Below are positions 1 to 13,137 of a stretch of DNA of 64,000 bases, piece after piece; position 1 is the stretch's first letter; every line of letters begins with the position of its first letter. Position numbers and translations under genes: made by a program. Origin of the DNA: Siphonodentalium dalli (lineage: Eukaryota > Mollusca > Scaphopoda > Gadilida > Siphonodentaliidae); NCBI GenBank assembly GCA_032622095.1, contig CP136068.1:57934025-57998024 (forward strand). The letters run 5' to 3'. The notes below the pieces were generated by a model. It did no database searches. It saw only the letters and a program-made list of their open reading frames with translations, and had not been told where the DNA came from.

Positions 1-867
1 GAAACAAGTCCCGTGCTCATTATGCCCATGAAACAAACTGGAAACATAAATCACGCGATACGACAGCTTATTTGGCGCCGGAGCCGTCCAATAAAATCAC
101 AAATTAACCCCTCTGATGCCATTTCTGCTTATCGTTGTATAACCGAAAATTGCCATTTTCGACCTATTTTTGGGCCCAATGGTGCCCCTTTAATGAATAT
201 GAGACCATATTTGTTGGCGCCCGACAACCTAGATGAACACCAGGGCAGATTTGTCGGGTTTGGGCACGACATGAGAGTAAAGCGTGACGTCAGTATGGAC
301 CATACCCTAAAATATTATGCAAAATCGGACCAGATTCTGGTCAAACGAAGTTGAATTGCCCCGGTTAGATGACAGGTTGACAAAAATGCCTACCCTGGAA
401 GTTTGAAGAAATGGTTCGACTATCCAACGCGCACAGATTTCCGCCAATAAATATATTCTTGTGAAGGGACAATTTTGGTTTTCTGTCGATTTTTTTCGAA
501 AATTGTGTAGGTGCGCCCAATGTGAAACCTAAGTGCGCCCAATTCGCCTAGCGAATAGTATGGCATATTTTCTGGAAGTCGTATCTACAAGCTATCAGAT
601 CGACAACCTGTATCTACATCGTCAATGTTTACTTTGCCAAAATTCAGCTAAAATGAAAACAAATTGACATTCAAGTCAAGATAATTTTTTTGCAAATTCG
701 GCTATGGGTGGTGACAGAAAAGGGTTAATAAAGTAAGAACACAGACATGTTTCGAATCAAATTTATTTATTTTGACGTGGGTATATAATGGACGCAATTT
801 AATATCGTTTGGGCGAATTTCTTGTCTTTCCAGTAACCACTATAAGTTACAATACACCAAATACAAA
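1..867. other. No gene recognised; left flank of P1
   Basis: I see no gene here. A short open frame near the start resembles no family I know. The sequence near 480-560 repeats a short phrase (gtgcgcccaa) twice. The stretch just before 868 lies downstream of the minus-strand integrase of P1 and may hold its terminal repeat, but no matching inverted copy is visible in the window. Confidence 0.5.
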
Positions 868-1971
868 TTAGTAGAGTGATTTCCCCTGGCACCCCAAGCT
901 AGGATCAGCATGGTTCATCGAGATTAATTGAATCTGAATGATTTTGCGACATGATATATTCTGTTTTATACTAACTAAATTTGAAGCTGGGATCCAACTG
1001 TCAAACTTTTTTGGGTAACCAAGCCAATGAACTACTTTAATTTCTTTTACTGTTTTACCACCCACTCTCCTTTTTCTTTTATCAATAACTGATTCTATTT
1101 CATACACCTTACTGTCTTTTATATATTGGATTTCATGTTTGTAGAATGATCCATCAATCTCTTCACCATCAAGATCAGAAACTTTTATCAACTTTGAAAA
1201 TTTCGGAGTCCAGTTTGGTAAATAACCCTTTTCAAATGTTCTTTTGGTTTTGTTGATACGAACCAAGTCACCCACTTTCAGTGTAGATTTTCTTTTTTTA
1301 TTTCCTGTTCCATATAGATTTTTGGAAATTTCAGCTTCAGTTTTCAAAGTAACTTCCGACGGTTTCGATTTTATGCTACGGTGATAACTATTGTTGTAAG
1401 AATCGACATCAATATATCAGTTTTTAAAGTTCTTTGAAACAACAATACTTGCTTTAGTCTCTGGATTCTCAGTTATGAAGAAATGAATGCTTTCTGATCG
1501 CAGAAATTTCAAAAACTTTTCATTTTTGAATTCAGAACCTTTATCAGCTTGAAACGATTTTGGTTTACGTTTTGAAGATTTCAAAATTTTCCTGAATGAT
1601 TCGATCAAAGTTTGTCCAGATTTATCGTGGATTGGCAGTACCCACGCAATTTTTGAAAAAACGTCTATCACACACAACATATATCTGTAATTATCATTAT
1701 GTTTTTTCAAATTCTGAAGATGAGCTAAATCTGCCTGCCATTGAATATCAATTCCAGCTACAACAGTCTTTCTACGTTGGAATTTTCGAATTATTGGTTT
1801 GTGTAAAGTATATGTCGACTGGCCTTGCAACCATTTCTTCACATCTATGAGTTTTATTTTTTTATTTTGCCTTTTCGCTTCATCAAAAAGCTTTTTTACA
1901 CCGCCATAACTTCCAACTTTCTTTGGATTATAGAAAATTTTAGATAACTGTTCATCTAGTATGGATCCCAT
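868..1971 (-). pseudogene. P1 integrase with chromodomain (broken)
   Basis: This is a retroviral-type DDE integrase, which in Polintons inserts the linear DNA into the host chromosome. The part at 1971-1417 has the catalytic core with two of the three acidic residues (in QADLAH and FQADKGSEF). The frame then ends just after ETKASIV, where the third acid (Glu) should lie, and the connecting helix region is missing; about 70 bases appear deleted near 1410-1430. The part at 1347-868 holds the SH3-like segment (LKVGDLVRINKTKRTFEKGY) and a chromodomain ending HWLGYPKKFDSW. Loss of the Glu region means no active enzyme. The P2 integrase at 49.2-50.3 kb has the same layout. Family assignment is firm. 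Confidence 0.88.
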
Positions 1972-2695
1972 TGTGTTTTATTTCTGTTTTAATACCCGTT
2001 GGTGTCAACCTATCTGCTATTTTAGTTTTTGAATGTCTTGCTTTTATACCTTTCATTGGTGTGAATCGATGAGAATCAAATCGTATTGGTTTTATGCTTT
2101 GTACCGGAGTTTCAAAATCATCATCTGAATCATCTTTCAAATGTTTTTTAATCCAAAGCCAACGGTTTCTGTTCCCTACAAAATCTGGAGGTACATTATG
2201 TTCGCTCAATCCTTGTGAAAAGGTTTCCCAACCTGTTGGTTCGAAACCTTTTCTTTGTCGTACAATATCATTGAGGAGATCAACAATATTTGATCCTCTA
2301 ATAACTTTTTCACCATATGTTAATTGTCCATGTTCATCAAACTTCATTTGCGGATGTTTTGACATCAGTTGTAAAAGTTGTTCATCTTTTTTTCTCATCT
2401 TTAACGGAATACTTTCTAGCACATCCCTATGATGATTAAATGGTTATTCTGTTTTCGGGGTTGAAATAGCTCTAACTGATTTTTGAGAAGTTTTCAATTT
2501 GTGCAAAGTTGTACCATATAATTGAACCTTCTCGGATTTTGACAAATTTTGATCAGAAACTGAATTCAATTCTCTGCTTAATTTTGAAACACTTGTAATT
2601 TCAGGATTAGGTGGTAATTTCGGATTAGTTAGATTTATTCTCCATTTTTTAATGTCATTCAACATTTTGAAGGGAACAGCGACCATTTTCTTCAT
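1952..2695 (-). pseudogene. P1 MKKM-type conserved Polinton protein
   Basis: Two minus-strand frames (2695-2444, starting MKKMVAVPFKML, and 2422-1952) look like one protein broken by a frameshift near 2425-2445. The start resembles P2's MKKMVLLSNERF protein at 48859, and both sit immediately upstream of the integrase, so I treat them as the same Polinton family. The second half contains KKDEQLLQLMSKHP and NRNRWLWIKKHLK. It ends overlapping the integrase start by about 20 bases. Function is unknown; I recognise the position and N-terminal signature only. The start codon follows the stop of the preceding gene by two bases, suggesting coupled expression. Confidence 0.6.
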
Positions 2696-2697
2696 GT

Positions 2698-3026
2698 TTA
2701 ACCGCGAAGTATTCCAGTGACTGCTTTACCAAGCAATGGTGCTAGCATAAGGAGTGGTAAAAATCCTCCTTTTTGGTTTAAAATTTGTTTTTTCGTTTCA
2801 AAGATGTTGATTTGCTTGCAAGTTCTCTGAGGTGTCTACACCTCGGGCGAAGTTTGTGCTTCTGAGCTTCTGTTAGTTTTACATTGCCTTTTAAAATATT
2901 TTTACAGCATTCTGACATGCAATCAATCACTTTATTTGGAGCATCTTTTATCATTTTTTCGAAAATGAGTTGGTGCCTGAGTGATTAATGGCCATATTTT
3001 TTAATCAGTGGAGTTTTTTTCGCCAT
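2698..3026 (-). pseudogene. P1 GGFLP-family small basic protein
   Basis: This is a short gene, easily missed. Its start at 3026 reads MAKKTPLIKKYGH, then meets an in-frame TAA. The frame continues from about 2958 through MSECCKNILKGNVKLTEAQ and ends after LKRKNKF. One base shift at the run of six A's near 2785 restores a QKGGFLPLL segment followed by hydrophobic residues to a stop at 2698. A basic central part followed by GG-F-L-P and a hydrophobic tail is the hallmark of a small Polinton protein that I recall being compared with adenovirus minor core or pVI-like proteins; that comparison is uncertain. One nonsense and one frameshift mutation make it a pseudogene. Confidence 0.6.
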
Positions 3027-3149
3027 ATTTACTCTTCAACAGTTGAATGTCGCATGACTGAATTACTTTTTACTTTTACGTTTATTAAAATTATGATCAA
3101 ATGCCATCAAAGCTAATTTTGATGGCCTTGAAAGATTCATAATTTTTGA

Positions 3150-3629
3150 TTATCGTTGAACCAACCGGTAATGTTCTGCTTCTTGAACTGATGGAATTGG
3201 TTGCGGACCATTATCGTTGAGTGGTTGAAATCTAGCAAATGTAGAATTTAATCCAGTAGAATTTACTCTAGCTGGAGTAGCTCGCTGTGCAATTGTATAA
3301 TTTACTCTAACTGGACTAGCTCGCTGTGCAATTGTAGAATTTACTCTAGTAGCATTTACTCTATTTGATCTAGCTCGTGCAATTGATTTATTTTCCTTTT
3401 GTTTGAGAAGACTTCTGATCAAAACTCCACCGAGAAATCCACCTCCACCAGTTTTTAAAAGTATTTTCTTTTTTGAATCGATATGAGTTCTACTGTCAGC
3501 TATTTTCTTCAGCTCTTTTTTGTATTTTTGCAGGAATATTCGTGTCTGCTTTGGAAGCTTTAAGCGACCATCAAGTATTAATTTAGCTATAGTTGAAAAT
3601 ACACTCAAGACTGCTTCATGCGACTCCAT
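3150..3629 (-). CDS. P1 basic GGGGFLGG protein with repeats
   Basis: A 159-residue open frame. The first 70 residues are Lys-rich and end in KKKILLKTGGGGFLGGVLIR, the same signature as the small protein just downstream, so this looks like a paralogue or longer family member. Residues of about 85-135 hold an imperfect internal repeat built on RVNSTIAQRA. The C-terminus is Pro/Gln-rich. It lies between the packaging ATPase and the GGFLP protein, where Polintons keep small virion-related genes. Role in the element is inferred only from position and family resemblance. The frame is intact, unlike its neighbours. Confidence 0.6.
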   Translation of the reverse strand: MESHEAVLSVFSTIAKLILDGRLKLPKQTRIFLQKYKKELKKIADSRTHIDSKKKILLKTGGGGFLGGVLIRSLLKQKENKSIARARSNRVNATRVNSTIAQRASPVRVNYTIAQRATPARVNSTGLNSTFARFQPLNDNGPQPIPSVQEAEHYRLVQR

Positions 3630-3666
3630 GATTGGAAATGAAAATATTATGTTGATATACTTGTCT

Positions 3667-5622
3667 TTATACCGATGAATATATTACCGCACATCGGTCG
3701 TCATTTGTGAGCCAGCAATGGGAAATATCAGTTCTCAACGATTTATCCGTTTTTGGGTGAAAATCGAGTAGTACATAACCATGATTGGTTGAAGTTGCAT
3801 CATCATATGCTTGCATTAAATGAGGTATTTGCATTTGAGAGGCAAGAATTTTTATTTGACCTTTATCACGCACACTTTGAAATAGTACCATGTAATGTGC
3901 ATTCAAACTCAAAGTTCTACTTGCTTTAGATTTCTGAAACATGTTTTGGGTTATGTAAATAACAGATGTATTTCTGTGATGTCCTTTTCTTGTAAACCAC
4001 AACATAATTTTGTCTTCATCCTTATCACCTAACATGTCATCAAAAACGATGAGGTGCGGTAAGTCTGTGTCATCGAAAAGTTCATTGTCATCATCCAGTA
4101 TTCCATTTATAAATTGAATATTGTGAAATTCTTGCATCTGACTCAGGGGGGGGGGGGGGGTGTTTTTCAGTTTTGGGGACCCACCACCCCGGGAGCGTAA
4201 GTTTTTTTTCACCCAGGTCTGGGACACCCACCCGGGACCGTAAGTTTTTTTCCACCCAGGTCTGGGACACCCCCCCCCCCCCTAAAATTGATGAAAATCT
4301 TGTAAATTATACTAAATAATGTGTTATTGGCAGGATAAGGGTCTCTCATTGTGTCTTCACCGGAACTGATAGAACGCTGATCAATAACACCCACAAGAAA
4401 TAAACAAAGCACATGGCTGAAAAATATGCCAACAAACCAGTGACAAAACCTTTAAAACCCAAATATTTATGGTTATAAAGGTAAAATACCCACTTTAACA
4501 GGATAGTTGTGTCCCGTATTAGCAATAGGTTAAAATATGTGCATGTGTAAAGTAAAAACACCATCAATTTGATTAAATAAACAGTTCCAGTCCTCTCCAT
4601 GTGGGAAATCACTGGTGAGCAATGAGGAGCTCCCTTAAAATCATTCTAGGCGAGTGGAGAGTAGCTCTCCTACAAAATGTCGAGGCGAGTAGTATCCCAG
4701 CAGGAGATGCCGAAGGCATCTCCGGAAGGCCTGAGGGGGGGGTATGAGGGGGAGAGTATGGGAGGGGGTCAGGGGGGCCTCCCCCGGAAAATTTTGAAAA
4801 TTAGATGCTCTGAGATTGAATCTGGAGCCTTTTAATGCTCCAATCAGTGAACAACACGTTATTATGTGACTTAAGTCACTGTAGTCATGTATCGACATCG
4901 ATCATATACTTCGACCACGTGGTCACTGTATTTATCGTTTATTCAATATCTTGACTGATATCATTAATATAAACAAATGAGGCCAACGGTTTTTCGGCTT
5001 TTTGACAGCAAATCAGTCTAATGGGTCATACATTACCGGTATTTATTTAAAAGTACTCGGGTTTCCAGTGGGATTTCAAGGAATGAGGGAACCAAGAACT
5101 TTTAAGCAATATGAATTTCTATGTTAGAGGATACCTGCGTGTATAATAATTTAAAAAAAAAGCCATGATAAACTATGAGAAAAGATGAGAATGGATTTTG
5201 TTTCATTGCAATTTTTTCCTCGACCAAAACCGGACCCACCCCATGGTTTCAATTGTTAAAGGGAGAAATTGTGGACAAAAAATTAAAATATAGAGCCCCC
5301 CCCTCACTTGTATAAGGCTATAGCATGCACTACTATATGAATCTGATTGTTTCAATTCATTTTGAAGCTGTAATTTGTCTTAGAAATTATTTTGGAAAAA
5401 AATTGCATGACATCAGAAAAACGCCATTCCGGGCTCGGGGACACCCAACCACCCGGTCCTTGTATCCTGTAATTTTTTCCGACCCCCCTGTCTGACTATA
5501 TGTATTTTGCCATTCTTTGTAACACCAAACGACTTTGTATGGAACAGGTTTGAACAAGTCATCTTTATATTCGATTAATTTCTTAACAAATTCTGTTTTA
5601 CCACAACAACAAACACATAGTC
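3667..5622 (-). pseudogene. P1 packaging ATPase, split by insertion
   Basis: An A32/FtsK-HerA type genome-packaging ATPase in two pieces. The N-terminal piece (5613-5491) has the P-loop remnant CCCGKTEFVKKLI and the following strand. The C-terminal piece (4143-3667) carries Walker B (LPHLIVFDDML) and the downstream sensor region with SVIYITQNMF, ending at 3667. A 1347-base element (4144-5490) separates them. The reading frame upstream of the P-loop also meets a TGA, so the start is lost. The intact homologue in P2 (48175-48816) shows the same order of motifs. Clearly non-functional. Confidence 0.82.
4144..5490. mobile_element. G/C-tract-ended DNA element with 7-bp TSD
   Basis: The insertion starts CAGGGGGG and ends CCCCCCTG, giving short inverted ends. 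It is flanked by TCTGACT at 4137-4143 and 5491-5497, a 7-bp target site duplication. The left end contains two tandem copies of a phrase around ccacccaggtctgggacac (about 4190-4280). No transposase is encoded, so it is non-autonomous. The right end (tttttccgaccccc) recurs at 9130-9155, marking a repeat family. Superfamily is not clear to me. Confidence 0.75.
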
Positions 5623-6471
<849 letters not shown>

Positions 6472-7383
6472 CTCCAAATCTCCGATAAGGTACTTCTTTA
6501 TGTCAACTATATTCTGTCTCAATATGTTATGTATTATGTATCTTTGTGTTGGGATAAAGTATGTGTAAACAAAAACAAGTTATTATCCGGACAACAAACA
6601 TTTCGGACGGCCAAACGGACGCACGCACTAACGGGCGTACGCACTGACGGGCTAACAATAGGACGGACGGATACCGTTCATTTCTATATTACCACGAATT
6701 TTTTTTCGGGGAACCGCAATAAATATTCGAATCTAATTTATTATTTCTATTCTCAATATACAAAATTAATGAACAACTCTATGATGGTGCAGTATATATA
6801 TAGTTCGATTGTTTGCATGACCGGTGTTATAGGGTGTGTGCAAAAGTTAGCCGGGGGTTATTATCCTATCACCGCATCATCTAATCATTTGATTTTGACT
6901 CCCACAGACACAGGTGCACATTTCGCTCTGAGCTCATTATGATCTCCTTACTTCCGCACTACACGCTGCGCGTGTCCCCACTTCTCGCAATTTCATCCTC
7001 TTTATTGTAGTGTTAATTGTCCGATGTCTCAAATAATGTCTTAAAGGGTCCAACATTAAGCCCTGGGGAGACTTTAGACCTAATTAACCAGTTACATTGT
7101 CTGCGTTTGCCTTACTGAGTATCAACTATCGTATTATTACCATTGACTTCGGTCCCTATGTGGCAATTATATTTTCGTGCTCGCTCCGATCGCATTTGAA
7201 GAGCTCAGATATGGACGGAAGTGAGAGCGTGAACACATCGCATTAGTGACGTGCATAATCACAAAATGCCTTTCGAAATTCAAAACGCGAAAGGTTAATA
7301 AAAGAGAATTAGAAAACAAATTTTTGCGCGAATGACACACAACTGAATCCGGGTACAAGAAACTCGATGTACGCAGGGGGACC
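6472..7383. other. No gene seen; GC-rich simple patch
   Basis: Mostly AT-rich non-coding DNA. A short patch at about 6600-6675 is rich in acggacgg/acgcac motifs, resembling the microsatellite part of Helitron-like elements, but no ends are visible. Confidence 0.4.
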
Positions 7384-9155
7384 CAGGGGGGGGGGTCGGG
7401 GGTCATTCACCTTTTTCCATACAGTAGGCCGGGTGGGTGGATGGTTCAGTCGCGAAAAAAGTAACTTGTTTCCAAGTGGTCACAGTTTTTTCCTCTTACA
7501 AAATTTCTGCAATATAATTGCCTCAAAGTGTTCAGCATCATTCTTATAGTATGTATGACACTTAGGTCAGGGCTTAAGGGGGTAGTTAGTGTGGATATAG
7601 GCATAATGCTTCTCAGAAATCCCGGTTACAAACCAACACTCACAATTTCGTCTTTTGCATCTGATCACATTGTCAAGTACCAACGCCACTGGTTCAAGAT
7701 GAAAATGGACAATTATGACACCCATGATTAAAGTAAATAAAAATGAATAAAGCTATTTATTTATATCATTAATGTTTACTCATTAGACCTGATCAGACAG
7801 CATAAGAGGCAAACATGGAAATCTCATCATGCTAGAAAGTATTGAATGCAATTTAAAGCCACATCCAGATTTTGTTTTGGATTTTTTAGTTGAATTTATT
7901 GTTTTTTTTTTTTTACACAATTTCACATCAAAGCCATATGAATGCTGATCAATCTGTTAAACGCCATGTTGTCAGATGGTATAAGATCGTGTGGGTCCAT
8001 TACTATTTAGCATAAATGTTTTGCCTAAATTTTTATTTTATATTTTCGATACAGTTGTATTTGAAGTGATTACAGACAAGCATTGGAAATTGGTAAAATG
8101 TTCATATAACTTGTTTACAAGTCATGAGTCAATTGATAAACAAAAACAAACAGGGTGTTGCAGGTTTATACGATTCTTATCTGTTCTCATACTTTATAAC
8201 TGAAACAAATACCAAGCCTAAATGTTGTTAGACTACAGATTTTTAGGTAAAACGTGGGTGGGTACCCTGCATGAAATTGGAAAAAAATTCCGTCGAATAA
8301 GGCAGGCTTTCCACTAGGTTTTGGGGAACGGGTCCTGTATCTGCCGAGGGGAAAATGCAGTCAATGTTTTCAATGTTGTGGAAACACTAGTGGACCTACT
8401 TTTGTTTTATCGGCCGATAGAAGAAACAGAGAGTAGATTCGCTGATCGTTTTGTATCCATTTTCTACCTAAGTTACTATGCTATCAACCGCAATAACTTT
8501 AAAACATCGAAAAGTTATTAGATAAAAATTAATTGCTGTATACGGAAACACGCCCGTTGAAGTTAAACGGCCACTATTCAAGACTCGGCAGAAAGTTCGG
8601 ATGCATATTGTACCGGAATATAACATGATTAAATTACCGGCGGTCATTTTTTATAACCTAAACACAGCAATGTAACTAGCGGACTCCAAGGCATGTGTTC
8701 TATTGATGTCGGTTTGATTACTTCCTCAGTTCGTGTTAGATTGGTCCGTGTGTATTCTCGCTAGAAATCAAATAAGTTGTCAACTATTTAATTTCTTAGT
8801 ACTGTCCCAACGAAATTGAGAAGTAAACATCTTTATGAAAATAACTACTTTATTCTATATAACTTTCGACATATACCTGTAGACATTATCATATGGAATA
8901 TGTCCTGTGGTATGACAGAAGGGGAAAAATTGGCTGGGGGAATGGGGCCCAAAAAGGGATCCCCTGCCGCTATAGCGGAAACCCTGAATAAGGGGTGATT
9001 TGGCTGGATTTGGAGGTAAAAAGGGGGTGGGTACCCCGCATGAAATTGGAAAAACTATTTTTTCCTTCAAATAGGGGGGGGGGGTGGTGGGTACCCAAGA
9101 GGCGGGGAAAAAATCAGCCTACTGTCATGGCACTTTTTTCCGACCCCCCCCCCTG
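7384..9155. mobile_element. Second G/C-tract-ended element (candidate)
   Basis: It starts cagggggggg at 7384 and ends cttttttccgacccccc...ctg at 9155, matching the ends of the 4144-5490 element. The flanks (ggggacc before, atggacc after) agree at five of seven bases, a weak target duplication. Inside, a phrase gtgggtaccc-gcatgaaattgg occurs at about 8258-8285 and 9020-9050, and a further G-run at 9074-9084. It has no convincing protein. Boundaries are tentative because G/C runs occur several times. Confidence 0.45.
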
Positions 9156-12100
9156 ATGGACCCCGTATTATCCCAGGGATAAGCTGAGGCGTCACCCGGA
9201 GACGGAATTTATGGCACCTATATTTTCTTGTAGACAGATATTTGAAATTTCACGATCCAGTTTTCGCATAGACGTAATAGGACGCGTTTTTGGATGCAGC
9301 TGTTTATTAGAAGAAATTTACCCCGCATTTTATGTCATTTTTCGAAAATGGCCAATTTTAACGTTTCGTTATAAAACTGCAAAAAGAGAAAGGATATCCG
9401 ACTGCTTCTTAAAAGGAAATGAACATTTTTTTTCGTGACGATTCAGACAAACCACCACCTTTCAATCTTTGTAGCATTCGCATTTGGCGCAATATTTAAT
9501 CATTTTGCATATCATATGAAAGTACATTCAATTTTCTTCTCGGAAACAAACAGTGCCAAACTTTTAAGAATTAAAACGAAAAACCTACCCATCTCCCAAA
9601 CGAGAAAATGAGTATTATTTTCTCTCGAAATTTTGGCTATAAGTGTGACAAATAACAAACGAAAACCATTATTAACAATCGATGGTGATTTAGTATCGCC
9701 ATAGTTTCTCTTTCCCTTATGCAGAATATAATTACTGGACTGGTGACGGAACTGATTATTTTGATATTTCATCATAAAATCTAAAATGGCCGCCAAAACG
9801 TCCGCTTCCCCATGCCACCAAGTCAGCTATATAGCTCTGATAATTGACAAATGACCATCTGGATTCGCGCAGGTGGTAATTTATTAGTACAATATATAAC
9901 TATTTAGCACATATTGAGAAGAATGGGAACGTGGAATTCTTAAAAATGATCTATGTCTTCATAGCAGTTTTATATTGATTATATAATGACTCGGGGACAC
10001 ATGTCCGGAATACCGGTTATCAATTAATTTTAATCTTATTTATAAAATTATTATTATGACATTATTGGGACAATATGAAGGGCTATTTTAGAACATAAAT
10101 CGGAGCGTTAACATTCGGAGCATGCCAAGGCCTTATCAATAAAGAGAACTCTATGGTGTTTCTCCAATCAAATCCAATTGCATTTCAGATAAGAGATTTA
10201 CATCAAATTACGATCGAAATCAACCACTTTATTGTGGTTTTGATACCGTTTTAAAGACAAATAATATACCACATCTTCAGTTGTATCTGTACTTGATTCA
10301 CAAAATAACTGTTTGTAGTCTTAAAATCGTGAATTATAAATATTAAGTTGTTGTTGTAATGGTGGCCAGGAAGTGATAGACAATCTTTAAAGTCTTTCAA
10401 ATAACCATTTCCATTGAAAGGTCAACCAGCAAGGCAATTGAGCCGGTTTTGGCGTGGGTAGTTTTTTGCTATAGTGATTGCAATATATTATTATGTCCCT
10501 GTAAGGAATATTATTACTATGAAGCTGACAGAATTGAGTATTTAGAGATTTTACACAACACACAAGGCCATGATGGACGTCCAAATGTCCAATTTACCAC
10601 ACTCTCGGTAGTCGTCTATATAACTGTGATAAATGATTAACGAAATTTGCAATGCATACAGATGGCGATTTATTGTTACAATATGCACTTAAACGTGATG
10701 CAATAAAGCGATGTAGAACACTCTGTTGGGGGTGATCGAAAGTTATATTATATAAAGTAGTTATTTTCATAAATTATATATCCGGATTGGCAGCACACAA
10801 CGCCATTCGTACATATGAATTATATAGAGCGACTCCCGTTAGTCAAATCGTTGTCGTTTGTTTGCCGACGATGATTCGTTCCGCATATATTCAATTCTGC
10901 GTAGTTTCTAGTCTATCGACGTTATGTTTTCTCAAATGGTACCAACGGTGTGCGTACAATTTTCGGTAATATAGTCGAATGCTTATCTGTTGGGTGGGCA
11001 CCCGAGCACTCCCTTCAGTTTTATTCACTGGAATAGATGCATAATATGAATAATAAGAATTGGAACCTGGAGTTCTTACATATGGTATATATTGTAAATA
11101 TATGCTTTTGTTTTATACACATTCAGTGTATTGAAAAAACGATTCCGCTCATATGCAGGTCGTCTTTTAACATTGATTGCCTTGTGTTGTCGACCCCAGC
11201 TTACTTTTCATTAGAAGATGTTCTAATGGATATGAGGATAAATGCGGATTGGAAAGCCAGTCACAACATTCACATAAGAACTGCGCATTACAGGCTGTAT
11301 CATCATTGTCAAAGAGTCCGAAGAGTGCACTATATATGTAGGTTCCAACTCATCTTAACGTTTCCCGAAGGCCAAACTGTGTGCATATTATAATGCGCTT
11401 CAGGCTTCACTCTACGTTCGACTTCGAACAGACCATGGCTGTATACCAACACACCCGTTTGAACAGACATAATGTGTGATTGTGCGAATATTATTAACAG
11501 ATTTTTTTTATCAACTTATATTATATACCCAGTGTGTATGAAGAATATATGTGTATATATTATATCTCACGTGACTTTCTCGCATTCTGATTGGCTGCAC
11601 ACTGCTATACTATTTTACGATAGTACCCCAGTAGGAGTCCTACATGCCTACTATTATTTTTCTATTTATAGTTACAAACTCATTTCGCGAAATCGGGCTG
11701 CCGCCTGAAGATACGGCCAATCTTAAACTATACCATGTGTGATATTTGTTGCAATATCGGTATATCATTAGATTTATTGATGAATTGCAATGATCTTACA
11801 AATGTCCGATGATATCAAGCCAATGTATTTCATAGTTTGTCCGTTTAGTTGGCAAGCGGCTATTCCTAATTTTGCAATGCCAGTGGACGTTATTTATAAT
11901 TTCTTTTTCCGGTTAATCGAAGTTAAACAAGTTGACTTCTAAAATTTCGCCAAAATGTCTTTGCTAATGACGTATTTATAGAAATGAATCATGAAGAAAT
12001 GCTGTTAGATGTAACTAATAACATAGTTGTGCTCCCCTGCCATCGTCAAAATATTGCCGTAAATTGTAAAATCTGAGACCGATTTCCAAAATTCAAGGTA

Positions 12101-12164
12101 AATAAAAATGTGACAAAATCAGACTCAGAAATTGTGTGAGAATTGGCACAAATGTTCGATATAA
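9156..12164. other. No gene recognised; one repeat fragment
   Basis: Three kilobases without a recognisable protein or RNA gene. At 9568-9608 the phrase attaaaacgaaaaacctacc plus cccaaacgaga matches the outer ends of the 13.1-14.9 kb palindrome, so a fragment of that family is present. The rest is AT-rich single-copy-looking DNA with small spurious frames. Confidence 0.5.
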
Positions 12165-12312
12165 TATAATAAATAATGAATGTCTTGTCGTTGACTATGC
12201 CAAAATAGTGGTCCTCGAGGAGGAATAGTCCACTCGCCTGCGGCTCGTGGACTATTCCTCCTCGAGGACCACCAATTTGGCATAGTCAACTCCAAGCCAT
12301 TCATTATCTATA
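12165..12312. repeat. Foldback (MITE-like) element
   Basis: A near-perfect inverted repeat: ttgactatgccaaa...tttggcatagtcaa, with inner arms ggtcctcgaggaggaatagt and its complement around a short GC-rich loop (tcgcctgcggctcg) near 12235-12250. The outer sequences (ataatgaatg / cattcattat) extend the pairing. The arms are about 60-70 bases. It is likely a miniature foldback transposon. Confidence 0.85.
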
Positions 12313-13137
12313 TAATAGTTGTATTCGAACGAAGACAATAGTGCTACCCTGCTGTCTATACTATCCAATTAATAGTTATCAACCAAGTGAATTCGTAGCT
12401 GTTAATCTAACTATATTATGTTCGAGTAGATCAAGTTAAAATAAGCTGACTACTGATGGTGTGGACAATTTGACATTTGGACGACAATCTTGAATTGTAT
12501 GGAACATATCGGAATACTCAATTGTTTCAGCTTTCTAGTACACATGTTCTACATAGGAACATCAAAATTTATTATTAGTTACTGGAAATTTTAGAGAAAA
12601 ATTTAAATTTGAAAGACGTTTAGAATTCCCATTCCCTTCTAAATGTTTGATAATATTGGAATATGTTGAACGAATAAATTACCACCAACATGAATCCCGG
12701 TTTCCGTTTGTCAATCATCACAGTCATCATGTGCATTTAAATAGCCCATTGCTGAGATAATAGATTTTATGAACTCAGTTAGATCTAATATATTAAGGAC
12801 TAACTGTCATGTGGACTGTTTTTATGGAGATGTAAGGTAAGTGGTCATAACTTGTGTAAAACCCGAACTGTCCTCTGTACAGTAAAGATATTCTTTAAGG
12901 AAACGAGAAACTATAGTTATTCATTTGAACAAAAAATCTTCATTATCAAAAAGACGGAGGATTGGCGGCCGTTTTATTATAGGAAAATGGATATTTTACT
13001 GAATTGTACGAGTTTGCGGTTCCATTTTTTCGCAAATGAGAAGAATGTCAATATATAAGACCATATGATGATAGTAAATCAACAAAGAGTGTTAACGGGT
13101 TTCGTTGGACATTTCTCGCCCTTGTAGATACAATTTC
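12313..13137. other. No gene seen
   Basis: AT-rich non-coding DNA. I found no protein family, RNA gene or clear repeat in this stretch. Confidence 0.5.

Larger units (their letters stand above)
868..5622 (-). mobile_element. Polinton/Maverick P1, decayed
   Basis: A run of minus-strand genes characteristic of Polintons lies here. Read in gene direction they are packaging ATPase, a basic GGGGFLGG protein, a GGFLP-type protein, an MKKM-type protein, and an integrase with a C-terminal chromodomain. Nearly all carry frameshifts, stops or deletions, and no polymerase, capsid protein or protease is visible nearby, so it is a fragment. Its proteins are only distantly similar to those of P2 at 45-64 kb and its codons are more A/T-rich, so the two are different lineages rather than copies. 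No terminal inverted repeats were found. Confidence 0.85.
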
